Shown here: one piece after another, positions 10,561 to 22,978 of the stretch
Layout: the number at the start of each line of letters is the position of its first letter
Position numbering within the stretch: the first letter of the stretch is position 1
Source: Brachypodius melanocephalos
Taxonomy: Eukaryota > Chordata > Aves > Passeriformes > Pycnonotidae
Length of the DNA: 64,000 nucleotides
Direction: 5' to 3'
Assembly: GCA_013398615.1 (NCBI GenBank)
Contig: VZSR01003806.1
Span: forward strand, 18,867,380-18,931,379
Position numbers and translations under genes: made by a program
Notes under the pieces: model-generated
The model's input: the letters and a program-made list of their open reading frames with translations, nothing else
Databases searched by the model: none
Told to the model about the DNA's origin: nothing

Positions 10561-13500
10561 CGCACAAGAATAATTTTTTGGTTGTTTTCTGGTTTTGTTT
10601 AAAAAAATCCACGTCTTCACCATTTTATATTAAAGTTATTGATATTGTTGAATAAGTCCCGTAATTTAAAACAGTTTACCCATGGAATTGCAGATGACAA
10701 AGGCCTAGCAGTCAAAGTAGTAGCCTATAACCACTGGCACAGTTTTTTTTCTTAAACATGCGGGGTTTGTAGATAAAAGACTTGCGTTGTGAATTTTTAT
10801 GCAGTCATTTAAGTCAACTGATGACATCTGTCAGCTCTGCTGTATTTTCTCCTATTGGGATATGAACTGTGTGAGTTGGATCTCTGGTAATTTGCATGTG
10901 AAAGAACATTGTAGCTTTTTTAAAAACGGATGATCATTTCCAGCTCTCTCTCCTCATGGGTTCATAGGGAGAGGCATCCTGCTGGTCCTTTTTTAACATT
11001 TTTCCAGCCTCTAGTTTAAAAAAGAGCCCCACAGCTCCTTGGAGGTCTCAGTTACACTGGATGATCCCCACCACAGAAGCAAAACACAAAACCAGAAAAT
11101 TTCAAAGTATTTTGGCTAAGATGCTCTAAGTGCTGAGCAGGGAGGAAAAGAGAAAATCTCTGTTGAAGGCGAGCACTCAGTGGGAGCACAGGTAACCCAA
11201 GTTTTTTTGTTTAAACAAAGAGATCCAACTTGCCATACAAATACCATGTCAGAAAAACACCAAAAATACTACAAATATCAGAAGGCCAAATTGTTACTTT
11301 AAAACACTTTGCACAAATGGAAAACATCTATCTCTGGCCACTGGAAAGCTAATTTTTATTTTAAATGAGGTTTGGGGTTTTTTGGTACTCTTATTCTTGT
11401 CTGGTAACTGGCATGAGATTCCAACTGGCCACAAAATATCCTTTTTTTCCTGGTAACCTCAGGGAAGGTGGGCTGGAGCTTGGTGACCTTCCCTTAAGCT
11501 ACTTAATCAATACATCTTGAACTGGACCTGGAGGGATGAACCACCTGGAAGGGCAAGAGAATTATTCAAACCTGAAGCCCTTTTGGCCATTGGTATTTCC
11601 AATGAGACCAATCTACATTGATGCCTATCTACAAAGATTTGGTCTGGGGCATCCAACACGGATATGATCCACAGATTTATATGTATATAGAACCTTCATA
11701 TAATGTTTATTTACATGTATTAATTAGTTGTACATGAATATATATATATTTACACATAAAACAAAACAAGGAATGCTAAGGCATTTCATAGGAATAGGAA
11801 AGCTTTATGCCTCACTCTTCCCCAATTCACGTTGTTTCTGCAAAAGAAGCAGAGGGAATTCCCTTTGACTGAGCATTAGGCCCAAGATGGAAATATTTGG
11901 CTACAAGAAATTTTCATAGAAAAATAATTGATCACTGTTCTGGCATATCAGTGAGGCAATTTCTGATTTTTTTCATTGAACTTAATTTAAGCTTTTTGAG
12001 CATAACTTCAAGCTGCTTCCAACAGAGACTTTTGATGCAAATGACGTTTTCAGGTCTTGGGCAGATGTCTTGGACATGGCCGTGTACGATGGGACAACAG
12101 CATGTGCTGAATGTTTCAGCTGTTCCTGCTCACTAAGTCTGTCATTCCCTAAAAGTTTTTGACCCATAGATTGCTTGTGGGCATTTATTTCTGCACAGAG
12201 AGTTCTGGAGAGGGTCCTCTTGAAATCTTTGCAGCAATTTTTTTTTAAATGTAGAAAAAGTTTCACATAATTCACATAATATATAATTTTTATAAATAGA
12301 CATATTTAATTCAATATATAAATGGCATAAATATATTTGAAACATTTTGTGTATTTATAATTTTATAAGATAAGGAAGCATACATCACTAAAGAAGAAAC
12401 CCTTCTATTAACATTTTGAGCAAGCAGGAATAAAACAACCTGAATCAGGTCCCAGCTTCTCTGGCAGTAAAATGATATGGGTTAGTTTTTATTGTCCTAG
12501 TGACCTTATGCTAAGAAATTTATATTTCCTTTATTGAGTTGAAATGCTTTATAGGACATAGGCAGGAAACTATGACTCTTGAGCTGTCTCAGTGTACATT
12601 AAGCTACTTTTTTTGAGATACTCAATAATTGCCACTCAGAAATTGTGAACACCAGCAGTTCCGAAGTTCAAAAGCTGACCTATCACAGCAGTGCACAATA
12701 AGCATGTTTTCCTCCCTCCTCTAATGTTGAGTTTTGCATTGACTACTCTGAAGGATACATCATGCCTTGGAATATATTCAGCAAAATTAATAAGCCAAAT
12801 AAAAGAAGCAGATAACCTTATCAGTATCTCCTTGTGTCGGATCGTAGACTGAGGAAATGAGCATTTGTATGAGCTTTTATAAAACTCTGTTTCTTCAATA
12901 ATATTGCTGAGTATATAATGGGAAATGAAAAAAGGAGATTGCATATGTAATGGAAATTTTCTGATTTGTATTCAAAATGCATGTTCACAGATACTTTGTA
13001 ATATTTACCAGTTCTAGTGAGCAGCACCTTGTTTCTCAATACTCCATAAAAAAATGACCCACAATGAGCTTTCAGTAAATTAATGATCCATAAATAAGAA
13101 ATATATTGCAGGGTTTTTTGCAAAAGTTTCAGCTGAGATATTCAAGAATATGTAATAAATTTAAGGTTTTAAATATTTACTTAGGTATCATAGGGAGTGA
13201 TTTATTTCTTTCTACAGTAAGTATCCTGTTGGTCCTGGTGATGTCAAAAAGTTCCCCCTGTGGGAATGGTGTCAAAGCACTGGTATGAAAAAATTATGTA
13301 TTATTGCAATAAAATTCCTTGTAATCTTAGTACTGCAGGTGCTGTGAGTAGAAAATTTAATACAAAGGGCAGCAAAGATTATTGATACAATAATAACAAA
13401 AGAAGAAAAGTGTTTCATATGTTTAAAATGGTTTTCATCCAATGATCTCTTGGGGCTTTATAAAGGAATTTGGATGACAATGCCACTACCCCAAAAAACC

Positions 13501-13897
13501 ACAAGTAGCAGCACTGTTCCAGAACACACAATGAATTGTTTGGAACCAAATATCAGGAAAAACTCTCCTGTCTCTAAGCCCCATGTTATTGCAGATTGCA
13601 CCAATAAATCTGAAATTACAAACTAACAATTAACATTTATTTCTTTGTGGGGAAAATCTTCAGGGTAGCTTGTTCTTGGAAAATTTATTTTTGCTACTAT
13701 TTTTCATGTCCTTCCTGGAAACTGAAGATTCTGGTGTAGGTACTGGATCTCATGGTCTTTCTGAAATACAGTGTGTAATCTGTGCCCACCTCTAATGGTG
13801 ATTGAAAATCTACTTAAGATCAGCTCTTAGTGTCAAGAGTAACCAAGCAGATTGTACCATAATTGGTACATATTTATTGTCTGGAGGCAGCCTAAGT
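10561..13897. other. Long unique AT-rich interval
   Basis: No exon or known repeat supported. Octamer motifs occur at 10890-10897 (ATTTGCAT) and 12035-12042 (ATGCAAAT). Open frames on both strands around 11900-12340 and 12640-13120 have no recognisable domain. Confidence 0.45.
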
Positions 13898-13998
13898 AGA
13901 ATCACAGCACCATGGAGTGTCCTGAGCTGGAAGGGACCCACAAGAACCATCAAGTCCAACTTCTGGCCCTGCACAGGAAAATTCCAATAATCCCACAA
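13898..13998 (-). mobile_element. CR1 LINE 3' end fragment (antisense)
   Basis: AGAATCACAGCACCATGG, CTGAGCTGGAAGGGACCCAC, ATCAAGTCCAACTTCTGGCC and CTGCACAGG match the CR1 subfamily whose 3' end contains the GGACCCAC and CTGCACAGG segments. The same subfamily is seen at 24724-24868. Confidence 0.88.
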
Positions 13999-15464
13999 TA
14001 GTGGACAATAGTCCTTTGCTTAAAAAAAACCCCGCAGACCCTTCCCTTCTGAATCCACAGGGCAATTTTAATATACATTTTCAATCTTTATTTAAGGAAA
14101 CAATATATATTCTCTTCCTTTCATCTCCTTTTATTTCTCCTCTTTTCTAGATTATTTTTCATCTACTGAAACCAATGTTTGTTTAGTGGTCAAGGACTTA
14201 TGTTGAATGATGATAAATTCAGTCTTCAACAGTGCCAATTATGAGGGATCAAAAACATTCTGTGGTCCATAATCTTTAGTTATGAAATATATTTTAAAAG
14301 CTCATCTGAATCCATCTGCACATTCTATCAAATTTCAAAAGTCTTAGCTGTTACAGGACAATCTCCATTTCAAATCTTTCCAAAGCAATTCCCTTTGTTT
14401 ATGGCCTACATGTCCTTGCAGCCAATGAAAGGGGGTGTTGTAATGTTCTCCAAGTCACACCTCTTCCTTTTTCCCACATTCTTGCTCTTTGACATGAGGA
14501 AAATCATACTAAAAAATCCTTATGGCTTGCTATGATAGTTTAGGGCCAGATCCTATCAGCTTAATTTGCTCAGGGAATGTTCACTATGTCCATTGGTTAA
14601 GGCAGGTGCTATTCCCTGTGTTCAGATTACATGTCTGGACGTTTTCCCTATCAGTGGAAACCCAAAGGTACATCCACAAAAGAACATTTAATTTTTATGA
14701 CTAAGTAGACTGTGAATATGCACAGACATGCACACTTCTACTCTGCAGAAAGCCTCTTTCATGGGATCACTGAGGAGGTAAGAGTTTATTTAATATTAAA
14801 AAAAAAGGGTTATAGAATTTGGACAGGGTACAAGTAATATCTAATAATTTCCCAAAGTATTTCTTACTTTTATCTGTTTACTTCCCCAGGGCAAATGTAT
14901 CGTGACTATTCTAGTTTGCATTATCCCTGACAACATGCAGGAGGATAAAAAGGATGGAGCTTTGCATCTCTTGCTCATGCATGTTGTGGTCAGCCCAAGC
15001 CATGCTAATAAAATTCTGAGCTGTCTCGTCATATGCATAGCTACAAACTAATAGGATAAAATACAGACAGAGAAGCTGACAGGGAAATGGAAATGGAAGG
15101 CTCTAAAAATATTTTAATGCACTGAGATGGCTTTGGGAGGACAGTAGGAATGAATTGGACAGTGGGTGTTGAAAGTGACAGCTCCACTGCTGTGAGAAGC
15201 AGTATCAGCTCATGCAGCATCAGCCACTTTTCAGTCTTCTTCACATTACCCATGCTGATGGCTTTTGTTCCTAGAGGGTGGGGGCTAATCTGTCCTATCC
15301 ATTGTGGATAGTTCCTATAAATTATTTTGGTAGTTTCTCTGTGACTCATAACACACAGAATAACAATAAATTTCTGTTCAAATTTCTGTTTAGATTTTGC
15401 TTCAAAAGTGGTCTACATGAAATCAGAGAATCACTGTCTAAAATTTTGATAGAATCACCCGGAT
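13999..15464. other. Intergenic DNA, nothing recognised
   Basis: No gene or repeat assigned. The part 15050-15464 has open frames on both strands without recognisable domains and may contain a diverged continuation of the CR1 to its right. Confidence 0.4.
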
Positions 15465-16640
15465 CACCCTGTCTTTTCCCATCAAGCTGCTTTCTCAGCA
15501 TTCCCAGTCTGTCCTGGCACATGGAGTTATTTCTTTCTGTTCCAAGTATTTGGCATTTTCCTTTCCTGAACTCCAGGAGATCCCCACTGTGCCATTTCTT
15601 CATCTTCCCTGAATGGAAGCATGACCACTTTGCACATCAACTACTCCTTCCAATTTTGTACCATTGGCAGACTTGCATCTGTTCATCTTGGCCATTCAAA
15701 ATGATTAACAGCATTGGCCCAGCAGTGACCCTTGGGTGCTGTGACAAGCCTCATCCTGGCCTTTGTGCTGCCAGTCATAACCCCCCTGAGGCTGGGAGAC
15801 TGGCTAACTTTCAATCCACCTCACTGTCCACTGAACTATTTTATTCTTGATCTACTTGCCTGTGGTGGTGATGTCAGACACCATGAAAAGCTTTCTCAGA
15901 GTTGAAATGAACAATACCCACTGCTCCCTCCTTGTCTTATTAGTTTCAGTGCAGACAGCCATCCAGTTGAGGAGGAATGTTTTTCCCTCCATGTGTGTGT
16001 GTTCCCTACACTTTACTGCCTCCTTGTCCTTCATATGTTTGCAAGAGGTTTCCAGGATGAGTTGTCCCATCACCCTTGCAGGCTGATCAATCTCTGCTTT
16101 CCTGGGTCCTCATTCTTTCTGGAAGATAAGCGTGAAATTTGTTCTTTTCCAGACCTCAGGGATATCTGTCAGTGGCCACGACCTTTCAAAGGTTGTTGAG
16201 AATGAGCACCCAGCTGTCTCAATACTCCTGGGACATCTCACCAGGTCTTCTGGGCTTGGATGTATCCACTTGTATACAAGTTCCCTATGCTGGTCCTCAT
16301 CCACTGATGGTCAGTCTTCCTTGTTCCAAATTTCCCTTTTGGTTTCTGAGACTGCTCAAGACAAATCTTATCAAGAAAAATCAAGGAAAATGTGGAGTTT
16401 GTTTCCCAGCTTTTTCTGTGTCATCTGTCACCAGATCCCCTGCCCCATTCAGCGCCAAACCCACATTTTTCCTGATCTTTCTTCCCATGGAAGCCCTTTC
16501 TGATGATCTTAATATGTTTGGTGAGAACCAACTTCCATGTGAATTACCAGTTCTGATCCCTGGGTGCTCTGACAGTGTCACTATATTCCTCCTGAGTACC
16601 CATATATGCGAACTGATGACAACTATCATTTGTACCCTTC
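15465..16640 (-). mobile_element. CR1 LINE internal fragment: degraded ORF2 reverse-transcriptase region (antisense)
   Basis: The largest CR1 piece in the window, lying on the minus strand. Read 5'-3' on that strand, it runs from the region just before the polymerase domain (16629-16381: KIRKNVG, LNGAGDLVTDDTEKAG) through FERSW and a PEVWK segment (about 16200-16130), then MGQLILETSCKHMKDK (near 16073), to a KGKCQILGTERNNSM segment near 15560. The order is that of CR1 ORF2, the endonuclease/reverse-transcriptase protein that primes cDNA at the target site. The copy is dead. Motif A near 15878-15925 reads HFNSEKAFH, so both aspartates expected in YLDFSKAFD are lost, and a stop follows shortly after. 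Motif C at 15645-15671 reads SANGTKLEG where FADD is expected. Frameshifts and stops are frequent. Neither the 5' half nor the 3' tail is present. Confidence 0.92.
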
Positions 16641-18153
16641 TATTTTACTTATTTTCATAAATTCAGACCATATCAACTCTATGAATATGAAACATTGTTT
16701 TTATCATGATTTATTAGGGTACTGACGTCATAAGCAGCCTTGGGCAAGAACTGGATATTTTGCTTTACACAGTTAGTTCTTCTTGGTTCTTCCAAAATGG
16801 TTTTTCTATTAAGTAAAACTGTAAAAAATAATGTTATGAGGGCATCGAAAAAAAAGCTATCACAGAAAAATTCTTTTATTTTGTCTTTCCTAAACCTAAT
16901 ATCCTTCCCCACAACATTGCTTGCTTTCTAGAAAGTAATCTCAAATAAGAGGATGGAAATATTTCATTTTGAGATTAGGGGAAAATAAAAAATCAATGAA
17001 ATTGACAGTTTGAAAAAAGTCTTAATTTTTGATGATAATGGAATTGTCTTTTTAATGTATATATAAGCAATTTCCAACCTGCAGTAAAAAAAATTACTTA
17101 AGAAGAAATCCAAAGACTATAATAACTGTGTCCCAAACCATAATTTAACTAACAGCAGCAGACCCTTCTTCATGTCCTAATAAGCTTCTCCTTCTTTCAT
17201 AAATATTTCAATCCCTTTGAAGAAAATTAACAGTAGAATACAAAAGCACAATGCAATAATTTATTTCCATATATACACTTGTATATAGTTGTATAAGCAT
17301 CAATTTGCTAGGAACTCTACGAATAAATAGAGATGTAGGTATATGTGCAGTCTTACTGAAAAAAAAAAAAGCATTTTTTGCAAAGTACAAAGTCATTGTC
17401 CTCTAACCTAGTTCCTAAAATGCTGTAGACTGTAGTAGACAAGGTCTGTGCCTGTAGGGAGAATTTCTTTCCATCCCAACTTTCCATGTCTTCCTAGGGC
17501 ATGTCGTCTTCCACCTCAGAAACTTTGCCTGACTTTTCCAGTTTTCTCCTCCTCATTCAGGCTTAATCCATTTCTCATCTGCTCTACCTCCCTATGGCAT
17601 TTCTTCTGCTCCCACCACAGACGTTCATAAGTCACAGTCTTTAAGCAACTGTTTTTCTCAGCCATGCCCATGCAACTGACATGTCCTGCTTGGGGGAGCA
17701 TTTCCTTCTTGCATGCTTTATAACACACTTTCAGTGATTTTGCCATTTTACAGCCTTTTGCCAAGTGCTCTGTCTTTTCCAGTTCTGTTACTCGCACCAT
17801 TTGTCAGAGTGGTTCAAAACAAAGAAAGGATTTTTGGGGCCATCCCAGATTGTAATTACCGGTGCCAAGAGAGGCTGCTTCCTTCCTCTTCTTGGTTCAA
17901 GCTTAATTTCATCTTTTTTGAAAGGTAAATTAGAAGAAAAAGCCTATCTCTTGACATTTGTGGTTTTTGAATTGTCCTACTGATTTCATTTTAAGGATTC
18001 CATGTACTATTTTCCACAGAAGCATACTAGAACATCCCTGAAATAAATTGCAGTAAATGAGACAGAAACTGTGGAATAGTCTGTGTTATGGGCCACATTC
18101 ATGTACAAAAATAAAGATCTAGTGGCTAAAATGTTTGTTCATTTTCTATAAAA
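16641..18153. other. Intergenic DNA, nothing recognised
   Basis: No gene supported. The block 17440-17900 is pyrimidine-rich on the plus strand and has open frames on both strands, none with a recognisable domain. Confidence 0.45.
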
Positions 18154-18355
18154 TGGAATGGAATGGAATGGAATGGAGTGGAATGGAATGGAGTGGAATG
18201 GAATGGAATGGAATGGAATGGAATGGAATGGAATGGAATGGAATGGAGTGGAACGGAACAGAACGGAACGGAACGGAACGGAACGGAACGGAACGGAACA
18301 GAATAGAATAGAATAGAATAGAATAGAATAGAATAGAATAGAATAGAATAGAATA
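18154..18355. repeat. Pentanucleotide array in three homogeneous blocks
   Basis: Block 1 (18154-18250) is GGAAT with scattered GGAGT. Block 2 (18251-18300) is ten units of GGAAC/GAACA type. Block 3 (18301-18355) is eleven units of GAATA. Block 3 abuts an antisense CR1 3' end and is the complement of the TTCTA tail seen at 44026-44065. The array therefore appears to have grown from a CR1 tail, with each point variant spreading locally. Confidence 0.95.
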
Positions 18356-18412
18356 ATAGAGCAGAATAATCCAATTGGAATGGACCTACAATGACCATCT
18401 AGTTCACCATTT
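18356..18412 (-). mobile_element. CR1 LINE 3' end fragment carrying the pentamer tail (antisense)
   Basis: AATCCAATTGGAATGGACC, TACAATGACCATCTAGTTCA is the reverse complement of the CR1 terminus at 43985-44025 (GATGATCATTGTAG, CCCTTCCAACTGAAATAG). Only about 55 bp of unique sequence is retained next to the tail. Confidence 0.85.
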
Positions 18413-19023
18413 CTGTGTTGTTTCCTGGCCTTTGTTGGTCTCATTTTGAATTCGGCTTTTGGAAACATCAAGATACCAACATTTATTTCTGCAACATTAT
18501 TATGCCCTGATAGGTCACACCAAGAGGGAAGTGTTCCTACTTTTAACTTCCTGTATCTTTTCAATGCTATTTATAAATCTCAAAACATCAATACACCTTG
18601 GTTTCTAAAATGCCAACTATGCCGCTTGTCTTGGCTATACATCAGGTGGCTTCATTAAAAAAAATCTTTTGTCTCGAAAATGTGGCCATGGAAAATACAG
18701 ATCAAGCTGATCTAAGATGATAATGACCTTGTCTATTTGTGCACAGGTACCTAAAGAAACCAATCTCAGGGATATGAGTCAATCTCTTTAGAGAGGCCTG
18801 TGGAGGGAGAGCTTTGTTTTTCATTCTCAGCTCGACATGTGGCTGTTCCTACACTCACTGCAGAATGTCCCTCAGAATAGGCTCACTTAAGGTCCCTTTT
18901 GTGTCTGAACCATTGTGTCTCAACATGCTGACCTCTTCCATTCCATTTCAGAGCTGAGCATTTAACACAAGTTCCAAAGACCACTTGAGTCTCCTTGGCC
19001 ACTGTGAACAGGGTTTCTGTAAC
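18413..19023. other. Intergenic DNA, nothing recognised
   Basis: No gene or repeat assigned. Confidence 0.5.
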
Positions 19024-19399
19024 ATTTCTCCCAGGTAACAAATGACAGGGTAAGAGGAAATGGCCTCAAGTCACACCAGGGGAGGTTTAGATTGGATTTT
19101 AGGGAAAATTTCTTCACTCAAAGGGTTGTCAAACCTTGGCACAGGGTCCTCATGGAATTAGTGGAGTCACCACTCCTTTAGCAATTTAAAAGACGTGAGA
19201 ATGTTGCACTTGGGAACATGGGTTAGTGGTGAACATTTCAATGTTTGACGTTCTTGAAGTTTATTCATATTTGAACACCATAAACTAAATTGTTTCACTA
19301 CAACAACTTTCTCAGCAGTTCAGGAGACCCCCAATGGTAGGAGGGTTGGAACTAAATTATCTTTGAGGTCTCTTACAACTCAAATCATTCTGTGATTCA
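19024..19399 (+). mobile_element. CR1 LINE 3' end (sense, about 375 bp)
   Basis: CCCAGGTAACAAATGACAGG, AGAGGAAATGGCCTCAAGTC, GGGGAGGTTTAGATTGGATT and TTCTTCACTCAAAGGGTTGTC match the ORF2 C-terminal coding part. The 3' end TCTTTGAGGTCTCTTACAAC and TTCTGTGATTCAAG follow. The stretch 19245-19320 does not fit the consensus and looks like a diverged or inserted segment. Confidence 0.9.
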
Positions 19400-19689
19400 A
19401 GAAAAATGTAAGGTAAAAGTTCAGTTGATATCTTGATGAATCTGCTTTTGACACTGCACCCTGGAGAATATGACTTTCCATTGTCAAATAGGAGCAAAGA
19501 ATGGTGAAGGAACCATCAGCCAATGTTTATGCAGTTCTTTGAAGCTGGAAAATGCTTCTCCATGCTTTTTATTTTAATTTTTTTTCCGTCCCCAAATTCT
19601 GGCAGGCATTTAAATGGGACATTTTTGCCCAAAGCGCTATTTTAGCCTTTTATTTTACACAGCTAAATTAGACATTTTGTTCCATTCTC

Positions 19690-20130
19690 TAAAAAATAAT
19701 AATTAAAAGAATAAAACTGTCTGATTTGATTGCTAATATGCAGTGAAAGCTTAAGCTAGCTAATAATTGCTAATATACTACTTAGAGCTTCCTCTGACTC
19801 ACAGCCAATTGCAGAGGGCAAGTCAAAACAGCCTTGGATAAATAATTAAAGCATTTAAAGATGTTAGGCTTATATTTTGATCCTAATCTGTAGCTAGTAT
19901 AAATCTGCCCGGCTCGGTGGAGTGAGTGGAGCTGCAAAAACTGAAGATTGGGTCTTATTTTTCAGACTTCCCTAGGTCATAAGTGGGTAGAGTTTGTATT
20001 TATTAATATTTCTGCTTCCAGTTATTTATTTCTCATTGGCTGATAATTTCTGATGTTTATTTGAATGGGATTAAATGTAGATTATTATCCTTTAATTTCT
20101 GTACCTGCTACAGAGGCGAATTCAGGTGGC
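19690..20130. promoter_or_regulatory. Candidate conserved noncoding element
   Basis: Complex AT-rich sequence dense in homeodomain-type cores (GCTAATAATTGCTAATA, AAATAATTAAAGC, TTATTTGAATGGGATTAAATG) with CCAATTGCAG and TTATTTATTTCTCATTGGCTG. No repeat similarity and no coding frame. The call rests on composition and motif clustering only. Confidence 0.33.
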
Positions 20131-22085
20131 ACTGGAACAGACAAAATTGTATTTTTTGACATGGATCGGTGTCATATAACTTTGTCTGTCTGATAGACTA
20201 ACATCCAGACCTGAGCTACACATCCTGGGTTCCTTTTAGGATTAGTGGTGCTGAAAAGATGCCTCAAAGATTTAACTCACCATTCTCCTCACAAACTTCT
20301 AAAGTATCTCAGACAATCTGAGCTCTGGAAGCACCTGTTTCTGTCTGCTGTCTATTAATTAGAGAATACAGCTAATTTACACATTATTGTCAATTTTATT
20401 TTCTCTTAATGAAGGTAAGATGACTTTTTTTGCCACTGAACAATCTTGTCACTAGAGTGCATTTGGCTTTACACAAGGCCTTTGCCCAAAATGGTGTAGC
20501 CTAAAGGAAACCTCACTGCTCACAGGAGCAGAGAGACAACAGATGTAAAACTCTTCTCTGTGGTAGTAAATTGCTTTGACTACTCAACAGACAGGTTACA
20601 ACTTTCACCTTCTTCTCTTTGCTTGCCTTCTTCCAAAGTTTTCCTGTGTTTACCTGAAATTAGCATAGTTTTCTCCACATTTATCAGGTACCTTGAATAC
20701 CAGTGAGGATTTCCTTAGCTCTGCTATAACACAAGGCTCTGTAGGGGCAGGTCAAGGCAGTGGACTATGGACCAGACTAGGACCAGTGACAGCATCATTC
20801 CCTTATCCCATAATTATATCCTCATTGACAGGAATACAGAAGTCTGTCAGTGGCCAGAAAATGGCCAGGACTCCCTGTTTTGCTTTGCCTCCAAACTTTG
20901 ATTGTCCATTATTATTACTATCCTGGGGAAACACATAGTGGATAAATGCCACTCAGAGGACCTTTCTGGTAATCTCCCACCGTTTGAGTAGAAGCAGGAT
21001 CAGGAAATTCAGATCTCCAGGGCTTTTTAATCTTCACTTTCCCTGTGTTGCCAGAAAAGCCCCAAATCTTACAGAGGCAACACTGAATTTTTCCTGCAGT
21101 CCTCTGAGTGTTTGAGCTACTCATTTTCTGACAGCCTTAAGGGGAATGTATTGGCTGCCAAATGGAGCTGGTTTTGCTTTAGGGCTTTAGGGCTACACAT
21201 ACTCCTGTTGCTTAAATTGTGGCCTACAAGGAGCATTCAGAGCAAGAATAACATGAGATAGGGCTGCTGCATTCTGGAAAGTTGAGATTGTCTTGAGATA
21301 ATGGGTTCTGGGGTCAGAGCAACGTGGTTTTTTGGCAATGAGCATACTTCATTCAGCACTTTGTACCTTTGCTACATAAAAGGCACAAAATCAAAGGAGT
21401 TTAAGAATGAAGTCAAACATAATTTGGTCAATATAAATGCAATTTAAACTGAAATACAGTGAACCTTTCGTACTAGTTATGGTGATCATGAGTACAGCAT
21501 TTAGGGATAATCAAAATGGCAAATCTGCTTTTATTTTGAGCAAACACATATTTCACCCCACCCAGATATCTCAGTTCCACCATCCACCTAAGCACAGCGA
21601 TTGAACAGTTTTTGTCAGAAGGGATAAAATCCAGCAAATCACATCTGGATCTAAATCCAGATTTCTATGTTAGCCTAGCATAAAACCAAAAGTTATTTGA
21701 GATAGATCCAAATCAGAAAACAGAGTTGTATCTACTCTGGCATGACCTGAATTCATCTCTGCTGCAGATACAGCATTGAAAGGGTAATAATGGGGAGATT
21801 ATACTCAAATTAACAATTCCTGTGAAGACAATTCTATCCACTCATCCTTAGTAAAGATCCTCAATAAGAACACAGAGGCATTCAAGGTCAACCCTCTCCA
21901 AGCAGAATTGCAAACACAAGGGTTCTGAAATTTTCAGAATTACAGACTCAGGAATCTCCATTTTGTGAAAAACTTCCAAACGTGGTGTTGTTTTCCTCAT
22001 ATCTCAGTGTCTGTGACTTACTACATATGTACTATGTATGTGCTACTACCTGAATTGTGTTAGGAATCAGAACTAGACACTCATC
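20131..22085. other. Unique intergenic DNA
   Basis: No gene or known repeat supported. Short open frames near 20693-21124 on both strands lack domains. Confidence 0.45.
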
Positions 22086-22176
22086 CACAGAATCATAAAA
22101 TCATAGAATGGGTTGGGATGGAAGGGTCCTTAGAGCTTATCTAGTTCCAACCCACTGCCAAGGACAGGGACACATA
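22086..22176 (-). mobile_element. CR1 LINE 3' end fragment (antisense)
   Basis: CACAGAATCATAAAATCATA (two tail units), GGTTGGGATGGAAGGGTCC, CTAGTTCCAACCCACTGCCA and GGACAGGGACAC match the reverse complement of the CR1 terminus. Confidence 0.92.
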
Positions 22177-22845
22177 GAACTCTTTGTTTCTCTGTAGTCC
22201 CCAGTATAAGTACCAGCTATCTAAACTTTCATTATAGACACAGAGATCTTGTTAACATTTAAATAAAAGATGATTTGAAAAAGTGGTTCAGCTCACTCTT
22301 AAGAGAACTCTTCAATCTGGACAACTGAATCTCTACTTCTGGACCCAAAAATATTGCACTGGTGGGATTTTCACTGGATACTGTGAAAGCTTGTGAGGGG
22401 CAATGAGGTGCACAACGCTCTTGTCTGAACATTGGCATCTACTGGCATTTTGCATGAGGATAATGGCCATGAAACAGGGCCTAAGGACCAGCTGGCAGCT
22501 GGAACACAGGTAAGAATATCCCAATAGCACTGAATATTTATTAAGCATCTGAATCACAGGTCTGTATTTAGGGGCAGCCAAGCTGTGGATGAGTTCCATT
22601 CCTTCCGTCCTCACTATAACCCTCAAAGAAGAGCCCCAGTGAATGTTACCCACAAAGAAAAGGCAGAAAGAAAAGGGACAAAACTGTCTGAAGAAAAGAC
22701 TAATGAAGACATAATAACTGTATTCAAACACCTAGAAATCAGACATAAAGAAGAAAAACAAAAGTATTCACTATATTCAATGAGTATGGCAGAAATAATT
22801 CTGAACAAAAACTTCAGTAGGGGCACCTCTCTAATGAAATGGATC
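22177..22845. other. Intergenic DNA, nothing recognised
   Basis: Open frames on both strands near 22333-22878 carry no recognised domain. The right end merges into a CR1 fragment. Confidence 0.45.
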
Positions 22846-22978
22846 ACTGCAAAAACAGAGCACCTGGGAAGGCTCTAGAGTGTCCATGTCTGGAAGCTTT
22901 GGTGAACAGGTAGAGGACATGGACTGGGTTTCCTCCTGAGATCTCTTCCAGCCCCACTTCTAATGATTCTATGACTGT
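22846..22978 (+). mobile_element. CR1 LINE 3' end fragment, diverged (sense)
   Basis: GGCTCTAGAGTGTCCATGTC, GAGATCTCTTCCAGCCCCAC and TAATGATTCTATGACTG resemble the terminal part of CR1. The terminus is clear; the 5' edge is approximate. Confidence 0.75.

Noticed and set aside
15278..16660. Candidate orphan genes on the plus strand (190 and 173 codons)
   Set aside because: They lie antisense to a recognisable CR1 ORF2 remnant or run into it, and show no domain of their own.
18154..18250. Human satellite contamination, because of GGAAT units
   Set aside because: The array is joined to a bird CR1 3' end and its nearest block equals the CR1 tail, so local origin explains it better.
18126..18564. 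Minus-strand frames with repeated SILFY/FHSIP pentapeptide-like runs
   Set aside because: Direct translation of the pentanucleotide array; a five-base unit cycling through reading frames gives long open but meaningless frames.
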